Below, piece by piece: positions 1 to 8,322 of a stretch of 51,560 nt of DNA (positions within the stretch are counted from its first letter, which is position 1; the number at the start of each line of letters is the position of its first letter). Under the pieces are notes generated by a model. The model was not told the origin of the DNA. It did not search any database and saw only the letters and a program-made list of their open reading frames with translations. The stretch is taken from assembly GCA_021802985.1 (NCBI GenBank), contig JAJZQW010000010.1, forward strand, positions 1-51,560, read 5' to 3'. Position numbers and translations under genes: made by a program. This stretch comes from Acidobacteriota bacterium (lineage in GTDB: Bacteria > Acidobacteriota > Holophagae > Holophagales > Holophagaceae).

Positions 1-209
1 TCAAGGGAAGCCCCGCAGGCACTGTGGGGGCCTTCATGAAGGGTGAGGAACCCGTCACGCTGGTACTGGGGTCCACCCTGGGGGATCACTGGAAGCTCGC
101 CACCGTGCTCGACACCCGGGCCGAATTCCAGAACACCAAATACCCGGACCTGCGGATGGTGCTCGAGGCGCGCGAGGCCTCCGGCGGCCCCGTCACCAAC
201 CAATTCTGA
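1..209 (+). CDS. C-terminal end of an unidentified protein upstream of the secretin
   Basis: A frame open from the left edge (first full codon at base 3) ends with TGA at 207-209, giving about 68 residues of C-terminus. The stop lies 18 bases before the secretin start, so the two are probably co-transcribed. The sequence (VTLVLGSTLGDHWKLATVLD) has no motif I recognise. Its position suggests an accessory protein of the same secretion or pilus system, such as a PilP- or GspC-like protein, but that rests on context only. The start lies outside the window. Confidence 0.6.
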   Translation, partial: KGSPAGTVGAFMKGEEPVTLVLGSTLGDHWKLATVLDTRAEFQNTKYPDLRMVLEAREASGGPVTNQF

Positions 210-227
210 CCCGAAGGACGATCCCCG

Positions 228-2558
228 ATGCCGACTCCCTCCTTCGCTCCCACACACCGCCGCATGATCGTGGCCGCCCTGCTGGCCGTCAGCATGGGCT
301 GCACCCTCCACAAGGCCAATCAGGCCTACGATGAGGGCCGCTACGACGATGCCGTGATCGCCTACCGGCACGTCCTCCAGTCCGACCCCGCCAACGTCAA
401 GGCGCGCATCGGCATCCGCAGGTCCTCCCAGCAGGCCGCGGAAGGCCATCTGGCCCTGGCCCGCGAGGCCGAGCACCGCGGCATGGACGCCAACGTGGAG
501 TCGGAAGTTCGCAAGGCCCTGGTGCTGGATCCGGATAACCAGATCGCCCAGGACTGGCTCATCCGGATCCGCGAGAAGGCTGCCCGGGAGCGGGCCGCAG
601 CGGACGCGGCCGACAGCATCGAGGCCATGAAGGCGAAGGCGGACGCTGAGAACCCACTCCAGTTGAATCCGCGGTCCATGGATGGCATCGACCTCAACTT
701 CAGCCGCAAGACCAGCCTGCGCGAAATCTTCGCCACCCTGAGCCGGGCCACGGGGGTGAACATCATCCTCCACAGCTCCTTCCAGGACTCGAGCGTCTCC
801 ATCGACCTGCGGGGCCTGCCCTTCCAGAAGGTGCTCGACACCCTGATGCTGCAGAACGACCTGTTCTACAAGGTGATCGACAAGAACACCATCATGGTCT
901 TCAAGGCCACACCCCAGAACCGCGAGTTGTACGAGAACCAGATCCTCAAGACCTACTACCTGTCCAATGCCGAACCGGATCCGATCCGCTCCATCCTGAC
1001 CACCATCAACCCCCAGCTCCGCGTGTTCACGGACAAGCGCATCAACGCCATCATCGTGAAGGCCAAGCCCGTGGAGCTGGCCATCGTCGATCACGTGATC
1101 CAGAGCCTGGACAAGCCCAAGGCCGAGGTCATGGTCTACCTCGAGCTCATGGAGGTCACCGAAAACAGCCTCGAGCAGGTGGGCCTGCTGCCGGTCATCA
1201 ACGCCACCGACACCCAGGGCGTCTACCGCATCGGTGCCACCACCGTGAACAACACCACGGGCATGAACACCAACTCAGGGCTCACCAACATCAAGCGGGC
1301 CGACATCCGCGTCCTGTTCCCCAACCTGGCCCTGGACGCCCTGAAGAGCAGCGGGGACGCGCGCCTGGTGGCGAGCCCCAACATCCGGGTGCTCTCCGGG
1401 GAGACCGGCGAGATCAACATCGGCGAGAAGATCTCCACCACGCAAAGCCAACTCTCACTGCCCACCACTGGGGCCGCCGGCGCCGCGGCCAGTTCCGCCT
1501 CCTCCCTCCTCGGGGGCGTGGGCCAGACCTCGTTCTCATACGAGGATGTGGGCGTGAAGATCAAGGTGGAACCCCGCGTCAATAATGATGGTGACATCAC
1601 GCTGAAGATCGACTCCAAGGTCACCACCCTGAAGTCCGGCTCTACCCCGGGCCGCCCCGACCTGGGCAGCCGCGAGATCAAGACCTCCGCCCGCCTGCGG
1701 GATGGCGAGACCGCCATCTTCGGCGGCCTGCTGAAGGACGAGGAGCAGAAGAGCCTGCAGGGGCTCTGGGGGCTGTCTGACATTCCGCTCATTGGCCGCC
1801 TCCTGGGCAACACGCGGACGAACAAGGCCAAGACGGACGTGATCCTGACCATCCGGACCGTGCTTGTGCGGCGGCCCGTAATGACTGAACGGGACCTGGC
1901 CCCCTTCAATCCCGAGGACGCCACCTCGCGCAGCGGGCCCTTCGCGCCCAAGAAGGTGGTGGACATCACCCCCGAGAAGGACACGACTCCGACCGCCCCC
2001 CCCACCGAGGGAATCGTCGTCAAACCCGCCGAAGGAACGCCCAAAGCCGCGCCTGCGGTCGCCCCGGTCCCGACCATGCCGGCCCCCACACCAACCGCCC
2101 CCCCGAACGTCAGCCAGGATAAGAAAGCTCCCGTCCCCGCCCAGGATCTGCGGCCGCCCACGGCCTCGGACCTGGTGTTCTTCATGTCCCCGGTGGCCGC
2201 GGAGATCCATCCCCGGGAACACGTGCAGCTCTCCCTCACCGTCAGTGGCGGCAAGGGCCTCGCCTCGGGATCCCTGGATCTGCGCATCCCGTCCGGCCTC
2301 CACCTGGTTTCGGTGGCGCCCGGGGACTTCATCACGAACGAAGGCGGCACCTTCGAACAGTACCCAGGCAAGGACGGCACCCTCAAGATCGTGTTCAAGC
2401 GCAACCCGGCGGGCGTGGATAGCGGGCTCTTCGCGACCCTCGATCTGGAGGGTTTGACGGCCGGCAACGCACCCGTACTCATCCAGGGCGGCCAGTTCCT
2501 TGCGGGCACCACGCCCATCACCGGGCGCTGGTCCAATGCGCTCGTGACCGTGCAGTGA
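228..2558 (+). CDS. Secretin (GspD/PilQ type) with N-terminal TPR and C-terminal cohesin-like domain
   Basis: An outer-membrane secretin of 776 residues that would form the ring of a type II secretion or type IV pilus-like machine. It has a basic, hydrophobic N-terminus followed by Cys-25 (AVSMGC), a possible but imperfect lipobox. TPR-like helices (QAYDEGRYDDAVIAYRHVLQ) fill about residues 27-125. A secretin/TonB short N-domain spans about 163-225 and an N1-type domain 235-305. The secretin core runs about 310-545, with VASPNIRVLSGE near 381 and a closing VILTIRTVLVRRP near 537. A Pro/Ala-rich linker (about 588-645) leads to a cohesin-like beta domain (650-776). The upstream gene ends 18 bases before it, and a pseudopilin overlaps its stop codon. 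The secretin call is firm; the exact machine is not determinable here. Confidence 0.9.
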   Translation: MPTPSFAPTHRRMIVAALLAVSMGCTLHKANQAYDEGRYDDAVIAYRHVLQSDPANVKARIGIRRSSQQAAEGHLALAREAEHRGMDANVESEVRKALVLDPDNQIAQDWLIRIREKAARERAAADAADSIEAMKAKADAENPLQLNPRSMDGIDLNFSRKTSLREIFATLSRATGVNIILHSSFQDSSVSIDLRGLPFQKVLDTLMLQNDLFYKVIDKNTIMVFKATPQNRELYENQILKTYYLSNAEPDPIRSILTTINPQLRVFTDKRINAIIVKAKPVELAIVDHVIQSLDKPKAEVMVYLELMEVTENSLEQVGLLPVINATDTQGVYRIGATTVNNTTGMNTNSGLTNIKRADIRVLFPNLALDALKSSGDARLVASPNIRVLSGETGEINIGEKISTTQSQLSLPTTGAAGAAASSASSLLGGVGQTSFSYEDVGVKIKVEPRVNNDGDITLKIDSKVTTLKSGSTPGRPDLGSREIKTSARLRDGETAIFGGLLKDEEQKSLQGLWGLSDIPLIGRLLGNTRTNKAKTDVILTIRTVLVRRPVMTERDLAPFNPEDATSRSGPFAPKKVVDITPEKDTTPTAPPTEGIVVKPAEGTPKAAPAVAPVPTMPAPTPTAPPNVSQDKKAPVPAQDLRPPTASDLVFFMSPVAAEIHPREHVQLSLTVSGGKGLASGSLDLRIPSGLHLVSVAPGDFITNEGGTFEQYPGKDGTLKIVFKRNPAGVDSGLFATLDLEGLTAGNAPVLIQGGQFLAGTTPITGRWSNALVTVQ

Positions 2559-3013
2559 GCCGGAGGAACGGGTTTACCCTGCTGGAACTGGTCGTCACGG
2601 CCACGGTCCTGATGATCCTGGCCTCCGTCACGATCCCCCTGGTCCGCAACGGACTGAAGCGGGAAAAGGAGATCGAACTCCGGCGGGACCTGCGTGAAAT
2701 GCGGCAGGCCATCGACGCCTACAAACTTGCCGCCGAGCAACAGAAGATCAAGGCCCCGGCACCCGAGGCGAATTTCTATCCCGAGAGCCTGGAGATGCTG
2801 GTGGAGGGGGTTCCCGCGGCCGGCACCATCGACCGGAAGGTGCGCTTCCTGCGCCGCATCCCCGTCGATCCCTTCACCGGGAAGGCCGAGTGGGGCCTGC
2901 GGAACTCCAACGACGACGCCAACAGCACCAGTTGGGGCGGCGGCCACGTCTACGATGTCTACAGCCTTGCTCCCGGCACCGGCATGAACGGCATCCCCTA
3001 CCACGAGTGGTGA
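2555..3013 (+). CDS. Type II secretion pseudopilin, GspG-like
   Basis: A 152-residue protein starting with GTG in a GTGA overlap with the secretin stop, so translation is coupled. It begins with a class III signal peptide, SRRNG followed by FTLLELVV, where prepilin peptidase would cut after Gly-6 and methylate Phe-7. Glu-5 of the mature form is present. A hydrophobic helix (VLMILASVTIPLV) and a long amphipathic helix follow. The C-terminal part has proline-rich loops (IPVDPFTGKAEWGL) typical of major pseudopilins of the GspG class. It would build the short periplasmic pseudopilus that works with the secretin. Assignment to GspG rather than another pseudopilin is likely, not proven. Confidence 0.88.
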   Translation: MSRRNGFTLLELVVTATVLMILASVTIPLVRNGLKREKEIELRRDLREMRQAIDAYKLAAEQQKIKAPAPEANFYPESLEMLVEGVPAAGTIDRKVRFLRRIPVDPFTGKAEWGLRNSNDDANSTSWGGGHVYDVYSLAPGTGMNGIPYHEW

Positions 3014-3099
3014 ATTCGCAGATTGCAAGTGCCCCCGAACCACGCTAGGCTTGGGATTCGGCATGTCCGGGACCCGCGGGAACCGGACCGTTCTTTCAA

Positions 3100-3185
3100 G
3101 CGGATATGGCGGAATTGGTAGACGCGCTAGTTTCAGGTACTAGTGTTCACAAGACGTGGGGGTTCGAGTCCCTCTATCCGCACCA
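3100..3185 (+). tRNA. tRNA-Leu(CAG)
   Basis: A complete class II tRNA cloverleaf. The acceptor stem GCGGATA (3100-3106) pairs with TATCCGC (3175-3181), then comes discriminator A and an encoded CCA (3183-3185). The anticodon stem CTAGT/ACTAG encloses loop TTCAGGT, giving anticodon CAG, which reads CUG leucine codons. The extra arm and the T arm (GGTTCGAGTCC) are intact. Confidence 0.96.
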
Positions 3186-3429
3186 CCATTCGACACGCGC
3201 CGAAGGCGACGTGGAGAATAGGGCCGAATGCGACCGAAGGGAGCATTGCGGTCCGCAGGCCGAGCGACAGCGAGGCCAAGGATGGCGGCCAGCGGCCGTC
3301 ACCACGACGAAGCTGGGTCCTCCCCAGCCGTAGGTTGACAAGGGCATCCGGCCCTCTCCGGAATCGACCTCCCAGGCGGCACGGGGCTGCGGGGCAGGTG
3401 ACGGGAGATCCCCCGAAAAGGAGCCGACC
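3186..3429 (+). other. Intergenic region between tRNA-Leu and rpsO
   Basis: These 244 bases hold no convincing gene. The first half is built from near-repeating GC-rich phrases (GCGCCGAAGGCGAC, GCGACCGAAGGGAGC, GAGCGACAGCGAGG). The last part is the rpsO leader, ending in the ribosome site AAAAGGAG at 3418-3425. S15 autoregulates through its leader in many bacteria; I could not identify a specific fold here. Confidence 0.4.
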
Positions 3430-3699
3430 ATGGCCCTCAACGTAGAACAGAAGAAGATCATCATCGACGACTTCAGGCAGCACGAGTCGGATACGGGTTC
3501 GCCCGAGGTCCAGGTGGCGCTGCTCACCAAGCGCATCAACGACCTCACCGAGCATTTCAAGACGCACACCAAGGACTATCACAGCCGCCGCGGTCTCATG
3601 ATCATGGTCAGCCAGCGCCGCCGCCTCCTCGACTACCTGAAGAAGCGGGACAAGGTCCGCTACGGCACCCTGATCGAGCGCCTCGGCCTCCGCCGTTAG
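3430..3699 (+). CDS. rpsO: Ribosomal protein S15
   Basis: An 89-residue small-subunit protein that binds 16S rRNA in the central domain and nucleates platform assembly. The family signature is clear: the [16 protein letters not shown] segment near residues 18-33, then [15 protein letters not shown] and the closing [20 protein letters not shown]. The length matches the usual 88-89 residues. AAAAGGAG lies seven bases before the ATG. It stands alone between tRNA-Leu and a strong terminator; pnp, its usual neighbour, is not in the window. Confidence 0.98.
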   Translation: MALNVEQKKIIIDDFRQHESDTGSPEVQVALLTKRINDLTEHFKTHTKDYHSRRGLMIMVSQRRRLLDYLKKRDKVRYGTLIERLGLRR

Positions 3700-3713
3700 G
3701 CTCTCCCGCTCCC

Positions 3714-3740
3714 AAAACGCCCGCATTCGCGGGCGTTTTT
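3714..3740 (+). terminator. Rho-independent terminator of rpsO
   Basis: A perfect 8-bp stem (ACGCCCGC at 3717-3724, GCGGGCGT at 3729-3736) closes an ATTC loop and runs straight into a T tract (3736-3740). It lies 15 bases after the rpsO stop. Confidence 0.93.
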
Positions 3741-3755
3741 CGTTATCGTCAAGGG

Positions 3756-4430
3756 ATGGATCTGACGCCCCTGCCCCGCCCGGACCATCCGAATCCCTAC
3801 ACCACCACCGACCGGCGGGCGATCTACGACTCCCCCTGGATCCGCGTGCGGGAGGACCGCTTCCGACATCGTCGCGGTGCGGAAGGACGTTATGCGGTCT
3901 GCGGGTTCCACCGGACGGCCTGCGGCGCACTGGCCCTCGACGAGGAGGACCGGGTGATCCTGGTGGGCCAGTGGCGGTACCCCCTGGAGCTCTATTCCTG
4001 GGAGATCCCCGAAGGCGGCGGCGAACCCTTCGAAAGCCCCTTCGAAGCCGTACGGCGGGAGCTGGCCGAGGAGGCTGGACTCCAGGCCCAGGTCTGGGAG
4101 CCCCTGTGTTTCTTCCACCCCAGCAACTCCTCCACGGAGGAGGAATCCTTCCTGTTCCTGGCCACGGGACTTTCCACCGTCGAAGGCCACCATCCCGAGG
4201 ACGACGAAGAACTGCTTCTCCACCGTGAGCCCTTTGCGCACTGCCTTCAGCGGGTGCTCTCGGGAGAGCTCACCGACAGCCTCACGGCCATGGCCCTCCT
4301 GGCCCTCCAGGGCCGCCGCAGTGGCGTGACCGCGGCCCTGGACCCGGCCCTGGCCGAACGGTTCTTCCAGCGTCCGGACGAGCACCCATCAGCCGGCCGG
4401 GCCCGGTGGCGAGCGCTGGGTGCGTCATGA
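3756..4430 (+). CDS. Nudix hydrolase, ADP-ribose pyrophosphatase-like
   Basis: A 224-residue cytoplasmic phosphohydrolase. The full Nudix box lies at about residues 87-109: three glycines, then EPFESPFEAVRRELAEEAGL, which carries the conserved metal-binding REL-EE-GL glutamates. The upstream VILVGQWRYPLELYSWEIPEG matches the substrate-side strand of the ADP-ribose/nucleoside diphosphate sugar pyrophosphatase group (NudF-like). The start ATG follows the rpsO terminator. The stop overlaps the next gene by ATGA, so the two are coupled. The exact substrate cannot be read from sequence. Confidence 0.9.
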   Translation: MDLTPLPRPDHPNPYTTTDRRAIYDSPWIRVREDRFRHRRGAEGRYAVCGFHRTACGALALDEEDRVILVGQWRYPLELYSWEIPEGGGEPFESPFEAVRRELAEEAGLQAQVWEPLCFFHPSNSSTEEESFLFLATGLSTVEGHHPEDDEELLLHREPFAHCLQRVLSGELTDSLTAMALLALQGRRSGVTAALDPALAERFFQRPDEHPSAGRARWRALGAS

Positions 4431-5029
4431 TCCTCTCCCTGCACCCGGAAACACCCCAGCTGCGCCACCTGGAACGGATCGCCGAGATTCTCCAGAAGGA
4501 CGGCGTCATCGCCTACCCCACCGACACCCTGTTCGGGCTGGGCTGCCTGGCCTCCCGGAAGAAGGCCGTGGACCGCATCCTCCAGATCAAGGGCCGCGAC
4601 CCCAAGAAGCCCATGTCCATCCTCTGTGCCGACATGGAGATGCTCTGCCGCTACACGCGACACCTGGATACGCCCACCTTCCGCCTGCTCAAGCAGATGC
4701 TCCCGGGCCCCTACACCGTCCTGCTGCCCGCCAGCCGCGAGGTCCCACGCTACCTGCAGAACAAGCAGGTGGTGGGACTGCGGATTCCGGATCAACCCTT
4801 CTGCCTCGCCCTCACGAAGCTCCTGGGCGAGTCCATCATCACCACCAGCGCCAACCTCTCCGGCCAGGCCACCCTCAACACCGCCTGGGAACTGGAGGAG
4901 GAACTGGGCCATGCCCTGGATCTGGTGGTGGACTGCGGCCAACCCCTCGGCGTGGGCAGCACCATCGTGGACCTCACGGGCGAGGAACCGGCCTTGGTGC
5001 GCGAGGGGGCCGGCCCCTGGCCCATCTGA
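4427..5029 (+). CDS. YrdC/Sua5/YciO family protein (threonylcarbamoyl-AMP synthase-like)
   Basis: A 200-residue single-domain protein beginning at the ATG in an ATGA overlap with the Nudix gene; an upstream in-frame GTG at 4406 is less likely. Motifs are GVIAYPTDTLFGLGC near residues 25-39, the KxR-type IKGRDPKKPMS, LPGPYT, GLRIPD and TTSANLSG near 141-148. These form the fold that makes threonylcarbamoyl-AMP for tRNA t6A37. The opening LHPETPQ resembles the YciO branch, whose role is less certain than TsaC, so no gene symbol is given. Confidence 0.88.
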   Translation: MILSLHPETPQLRHLERIAEILQKDGVIAYPTDTLFGLGCLASRKKAVDRILQIKGRDPKKPMSILCADMEMLCRYTRHLDTPTFRLLKQMLPGPYTVLLPASREVPRYLQNKQVVGLRIPDQPFCLALTKLLGESIITTSANLSGQATLNTAWELEEELGHALDLVVDCGQPLGVGSTIVDLTGEEPALVREGAGPWPI

Positions 5030-5030
5030 T

Positions 5031-5372
5031 CTACTTCGCCTGCGCCATCTCCTGAGCCTTGGTCCGAAGGGCCTGGAACCCCTCCTCCGTGAGCACTCCG
5101 TCGCGCCGCAGGCCCGTCTGCGCCTGATCCGCGAAGGCCCGATCCTTCCCGTCGCGGACCCGGCCCAGCCAGACCGCCGGTTCCCAAGCCTGGATCCGGA
5201 GCGTCCGCCCCTGGAACGAGAGCCCCGGCTTCACCCACTCGAAGCCCTGGTGGGGCACGCCCCGGAACTGGGCGGCTGGACCGAACCAGTTCGGAACGAG
5301 CAGGCCCCCGTCCAAGGTCTGGGCCACCAGCAGGGCGGGGACAAAACACAGAAGGGTGGCAGCGGTTCGCAT
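5031..5372 (-). CDS. Small exported protein of unknown function
   Basis: A 113-residue protein with a clear signal peptide (MRTAATLLCFVPALLVAQ, likely cut near residue 18). The mature part is about 95 residues, rich in aromatic residues and arginine, with no motif I recognise. It converges with the YrdC gene (one base between stops). It lies 36 bases downstream of the nadB stop on the same strand and may be the last gene of that operon. Confidence 0.65.
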   Translation of the reverse strand: MRTAATLLCFVPALLVAQTLDGGLLVPNWFGPAAQFRGVPHQGFEWVKPGLSFQGRTLRIQAWEPAVWLGRVRDGKDRAFADQAQTGLRRDGVLTEEGFQALRTKAQEMAQAK

Positions 5373-5408
5373 CAGCCCTCCGGCAGGTTGTTTGAATGCA
5401 CCTTCGCC

Positions 5409-6983
5409 TCAATCCACCCGGTAGTGGCAGCCCCGACTCTCGGGATTCTGCAGGGCGGCGTTGAGAATGAGGCGGGCACAGATGATGCCGCTGCGGAGTT
5501 CCAGCAGTTCCCGGCTCAGGCTGGCCTCATGGTAGAAGCGCTCGAGGCGGTGGTTTAGGTAGTGCAGGTCGGCGCGGGCCCGCTGGAGCCGGGCCCCGCT
5601 CCGAACGATGCCGGCATAGTTCCACAGCGTGCTGCGGATGAGGCCCCAATCCTGATCGATGAGGAGGGGATCCGTCTCCTCGGGATCCTCCGGCATCCGC
5701 CAGGGCGCCAGATCCGCCGCGTCCGGCGCGGAGGCGGCCGCCAGTTCGCCCACGGCGGCCTCGGCACCCCGGAAGCCCCAGACGAGGCCCTCCAGCAGGC
5801 TGGTGGAGGCCAGCCGATTGGCGCCGTGGAGGCCCGTGCAGGCCACCTCGCCCGCGGCGAAGAGGCCCGGCAGGCTGGTGCGACCGTCCAGGTCCACCAG
5901 GACGCCGCCGCAGAAGTAGTGGGCGGCGGGCACCACGGGGATGGGCTGCTTGTGGGGATCGATGTCCTCCGCCCGGCAGGCGGCCATCACGGTGGGGAAG
6001 TGGGCATCCAGATCGAGCTTCGCCGCCACGGGGGCCAGATCGAGGAACACGCAGGGCTCCCCGCTGGCGGCCATCTCCTGGAAGATGGCGCGGCTCACCA
6101 CGTCGCGGGGCGCCAGCTCCAGCTGCTCCGGCGCGTATTTCGTCATGAAGCGCTCGCCCTTGCGGTTCACGAGGCGGGCGCCCTCGCCCCGGAGGGCCTC
6201 CGTGAGCAGCGTCCTCGGCTTGCCGGGCACGTACAGGGTCGTCGGGTGGAACTGCAGGTACTCGCAGTTCACGACCCGGGCGCTGGCCCGGTAGGCGGCG
6301 GCCAGGCCGTCCCCCGTGGCACTGGGCGGGTTGGTGGTGTGCAGGTAGAGGTAGCCGAGGCCTCCGGTGGCCAGGAGGGTACGCTTCGCCAGCAGGCCCT
6401 CCACCTGGCCCGTGGCCGGATCGAAGAGGTAGGCACCATGGACCCGGATGGGCTCGTAGACCCGCACGGGGCTCAGGCAATGGTGAGGGCTGGTGATGAG
6501 GTCCACCAGGCAGAGGTCCTCGCGCACCTGGATGCGGGGGTGGGTGCGCACGGCCTCGCTGAGGGCTGTCTGGATGGCCAGGCCGGTGGCGTCCTTGGCG
6601 TGGTAGATCCGCCGGGCGCTGTGGGCGGCCTCCGCCGTGGGATCCGGGGTGCCATCGGTGCCGAGGTCGAAGGACACGCCCAGGCGCTCCCACAAGAAAC
6701 TGCGGGCGAGGCGGGGCCCCTCCTCCGCCAGCAGCCGCACGGCTTCGTGCCGGCACAGGCCCGCGCCCGCGGCTTCGATATCCGCCGCCAGCAGATCCGG
6801 CGAATCGCCTTCCTCCTCCGGGGGCAGGCCGATGATGCCGCCCTGGGCCCAGGCCGTGTTGCTGGCGCCCAGCGCGTCCTTGGCCACCAGCGTCACCGAG
6901 GCGCCGAGGTCGGCCGCCCGCAGGGCCGCCGCGCATCCGGCGATGCCGGCCCCCAGCACCAGAAGGTCGGCCGTTCCGTTCAT
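5409..6983 (-). CDS. nadB: L-aspartate oxidase
   Basis: A 524-residue cytoplasmic FAD enzyme that oxidises L-aspartate to iminoaspartate, the first step of de novo NAD synthesis. The Rossmann FAD motif LVLGAGIAGCAAALRA is at residues 8-23 and ASNTAWAQGGI near 39-49. The Glu/Arg-rich substrate region and the HGANRLASTSLLEGLVWG signature near 380 follow. The C-terminal helical domain holds the family's RRL-type basic residues. The length is normal (about 520-540). The start overlaps the upstream DUF309 gene by ATGA. nadA and nadC are not in the window. Confidence 0.95.
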   Translation of the reverse strand: MNGTADLLVLGAGIAGCAAALRAADLGASVTLVAKDALGASNTAWAQGGIIGLPPEEEGDSPDLLAADIEAAGAGLCRHEAVRLLAEEGPRLARSFLWERLGVSFDLGTDGTPDPTAEAAHSARRIYHAKDATGLAIQTALSEAVRTHPRIQVREDLCLVDLITSPHHCLSPVRVYEPIRVHGAYLFDPATGQVEGLLAKRTLLATGGLGYLYLHTTNPPSATGDGLAAAYRASARVVNCEYLQFHPTTLYVPGKPRTLLTEALRGEGARLVNRKGERFMTKYAPEQLELAPRDVVSRAIFQEMAASGEPCVFLDLAPVAAKLDLDAHFPTVMAACRAEDIDPHKQPIPVVPAAHYFCGGVLVDLDGRTSLPGLFAAGEVACTGLHGANRLASTSLLEGLVWGFRGAEAAVGELAAASAPDAADLAPWRMPEDPEETDPLLIDQDWGLIRSTLWNYAGIVRSGARLQRARADLHYLNHRLERFYHEASLSRELLELRSGIICARLILNAALQNPESRGCHYRVD

Positions 6984-7756
6984 CGCAACTCCCAGGTGGG
7001 ACGATCCAGGGCCCAGAGCTCGGCCAGATCCGCATCCTCGCGAAGCTCCTGTGCACGTCCCAGCCGGCGGGCCGTGAGGGCCAGCGCGGCCTCGGCCCGC
7101 ACCTCGCCCCAGGGGGTGGGCACGTTCCCACCACAGGGTTCGAGCCGCGCCACGGCCTCCGCCCAGACCGACACCAGGCCCCGGAGGTTGTGCAGCTGCA
7201 GGTGGTGATACCCGGCGGCCAGGAGGATCAGACCCTGGAGTCGTTCCTTCAGGTCGCCGGAAGCGTCCATCCAGAGGGGTTCAAGGGCGTCGTGGCACTC
7301 GTGGAAGAGGCCATGGTTGAAGAAAGACACCCCGCAGGCCAGCGGATACCGGTCGTCCAGCGGCAAGGGCGTGAGGGCCGCCAGTTGCCAACCGCAGCGG
7401 AGGCTCACGAGGGGGCCCCAGGCCCCCCAGGCCGCGGAGGGACGCCATCCGTCAGGCCCCGCCTCGGCGGTGTCGGTCCACTGGCGCTGGTGGTCCCGCC
7501 AGGCGGCGGCGGGATCGGGGATCCCCAGGGGCGCCAACAGGCACGCCGCATGGGCCAGCAGTTGATCCTCGGGCAGCCCTCCGGGATGGTCCTGCCTCAG
7601 CTTGGGGGCCCCGAGGATCGTGGGCCAGACGAGGCCCTCCCGGGCCGTGGGATCCGCCAGGGCCGCCTCGGTGCGAGCGCGCAGGACCCGCTGGATCTCC
7701 AAGGGCAGGAGCGGCTGGCGCTGCCAGAAGGGGGTGCGGTTGCAGTCGTCGCTCAC
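6980..7756 (-). CDS. DUF309 domain protein
   Basis: A 258-residue protein whose C-terminal half (about residues 145-210) matches the helical DUF309 family: FFNHGLFHECHDALEPLW, then RLQGLILLAAGYHHLQ. The paired His-x3-Glu/His residues of this family are present. The N-terminal 140 residues have no recognisable domain. It is coupled by four-base overlaps to nadB downstream and to the YaaA-like gene upstream. Function is unknown; the operon position does not prove a link to NAD synthesis. Confidence 0.8.
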   Translation of the reverse strand: MSDDCNRTPFWQRQPLLPLEIQRVLRARTEAALADPTAREGLVWPTILGAPKLRQDHPGGLPEDQLLAHAACLLAPLGIPDPAAAWRDHQRQWTDTAEAGPDGWRPSAAWGAWGPLVSLRCGWQLAALTPLPLDDRYPLACGVSFFNHGLFHECHDALEPLWMDASGDLKERLQGLILLAAGYHHLQLHNLRGLVSVWAEAVARLEPCGGNVPTPWGEVRAEAALALTARRLGRAQELREDADLAELWALDRPTWELR

Positions 7757-8232
7757 GAATCCATCCGCAGGGTGAGGGCGAGGCCGCCCCGGTCATTCTC
7801 CACGGCCCCCTCCCAGGTGCAGTCGGGCAGGCGGCCCTTGAGCACCTGCTTCGGTTCGCCCTCCTGATGCTCCAGGATCCAGCGGGCCACCAGACCCCGG
7901 AGGCCGGAGAGGATGAAGATCTGCTCCCAGCGGTCCCGTGGCAGGCCGAGGGGATCCAGGGCTCGGAAGGCCACCCCGGTGTAGCGCTCCAGTGCAGGAA
8001 GCAGGGGCATCTTGCCCTTCAGGGCCAGGGCCTCGGACCGGGCCCGGTTCAGGGCCAGCTCCTTCACGGCGAAGGCCCGTTTCTGGGCGAGGGGCGTCCC
8101 AGTCCGAACCAGGTCCATCAGGCCCTCCCGCACCCATCGCTGGGCGGCATTCTCTGCCAAACGGGCGAGCAACCCCCCTGGGGCCTTGTCTTCGGAGGGC
8201 GCGAGCAGGATGAGGGGCTTGGCGGCGGGCAT
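7753..8232 (-). CDS. Short YaaA/DUF328-like protein
   Basis: A 159-residue protein matching the N-terminal half of the YaaA (DUF328) peroxide-stress family: ILLAPSEDKAPGG at residues 8-20, then ALALKGKMPLLPALERYTGV and FILSGLRGLV near 107-116. YaaA helps limit free iron and oxidative DNA damage in E. coli. Usual length is about 240-260, so the C-terminal half is missing or replaced by a short unrelated end (GGLALTLRMDS). No frameshift is obvious at the end because the stop overlaps the next gene by ATGA. It may be a genuine short form or a decayed one. Confidence 0.7.
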   Translation of the reverse strand: MPAAKPLILLAPSEDKAPGGLLARLAENAAQRWVREGLMDLVRTGTPLAQKRAFAVKELALNRARSEALALKGKMPLLPALERYTGVAFRALDPLGLPRDRWEQIFILSGLRGLVARWILEHQEGEPKQVLKGRLPDCTWEGAVENDRGGLALTLRMDS

Positions 8233-8276
8233 GGGGCGGAGATCCTCGGTTCCTCAAGGATAGCGGGGCCATGCCC

Positions 8277-8304
8277 TTGAGTCCCGGATCCAGGCTGCCG
8301 ATAC
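8277..8304 (+). promoter_or_regulatory. Possible sigma-28 (FliA) promoter
   Basis: GCCGATAC at 8297-8304 differs in one base from the sigma-28 -10 consensus GCCGATAA. It is preceded, after exactly 15 bases, by TTGAG (8277-8281), a weak match to the TAAA-type -35. It stands 18 bases before a small plus-strand reading frame that resembles a motility-associated family. Candidate only. Confidence 0.4.
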
Positions 8305-8322
8305 CTGTTCAGAGGGGATTTC

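Noticed and set aside
1223-3064. Long minus-strand open frame over the secretin and pseudopilin genes
   Set aside because: It is the complement of two clear genes, with Arg/Ser/Pro-rich product and no motif; a product of high GC content.
5562-7208. Long plus-strand open frame over nadB
   Set aside because: The minus-strand frame is an unmistakable L-aspartate oxidase; the plus-strand product is low-complexity.
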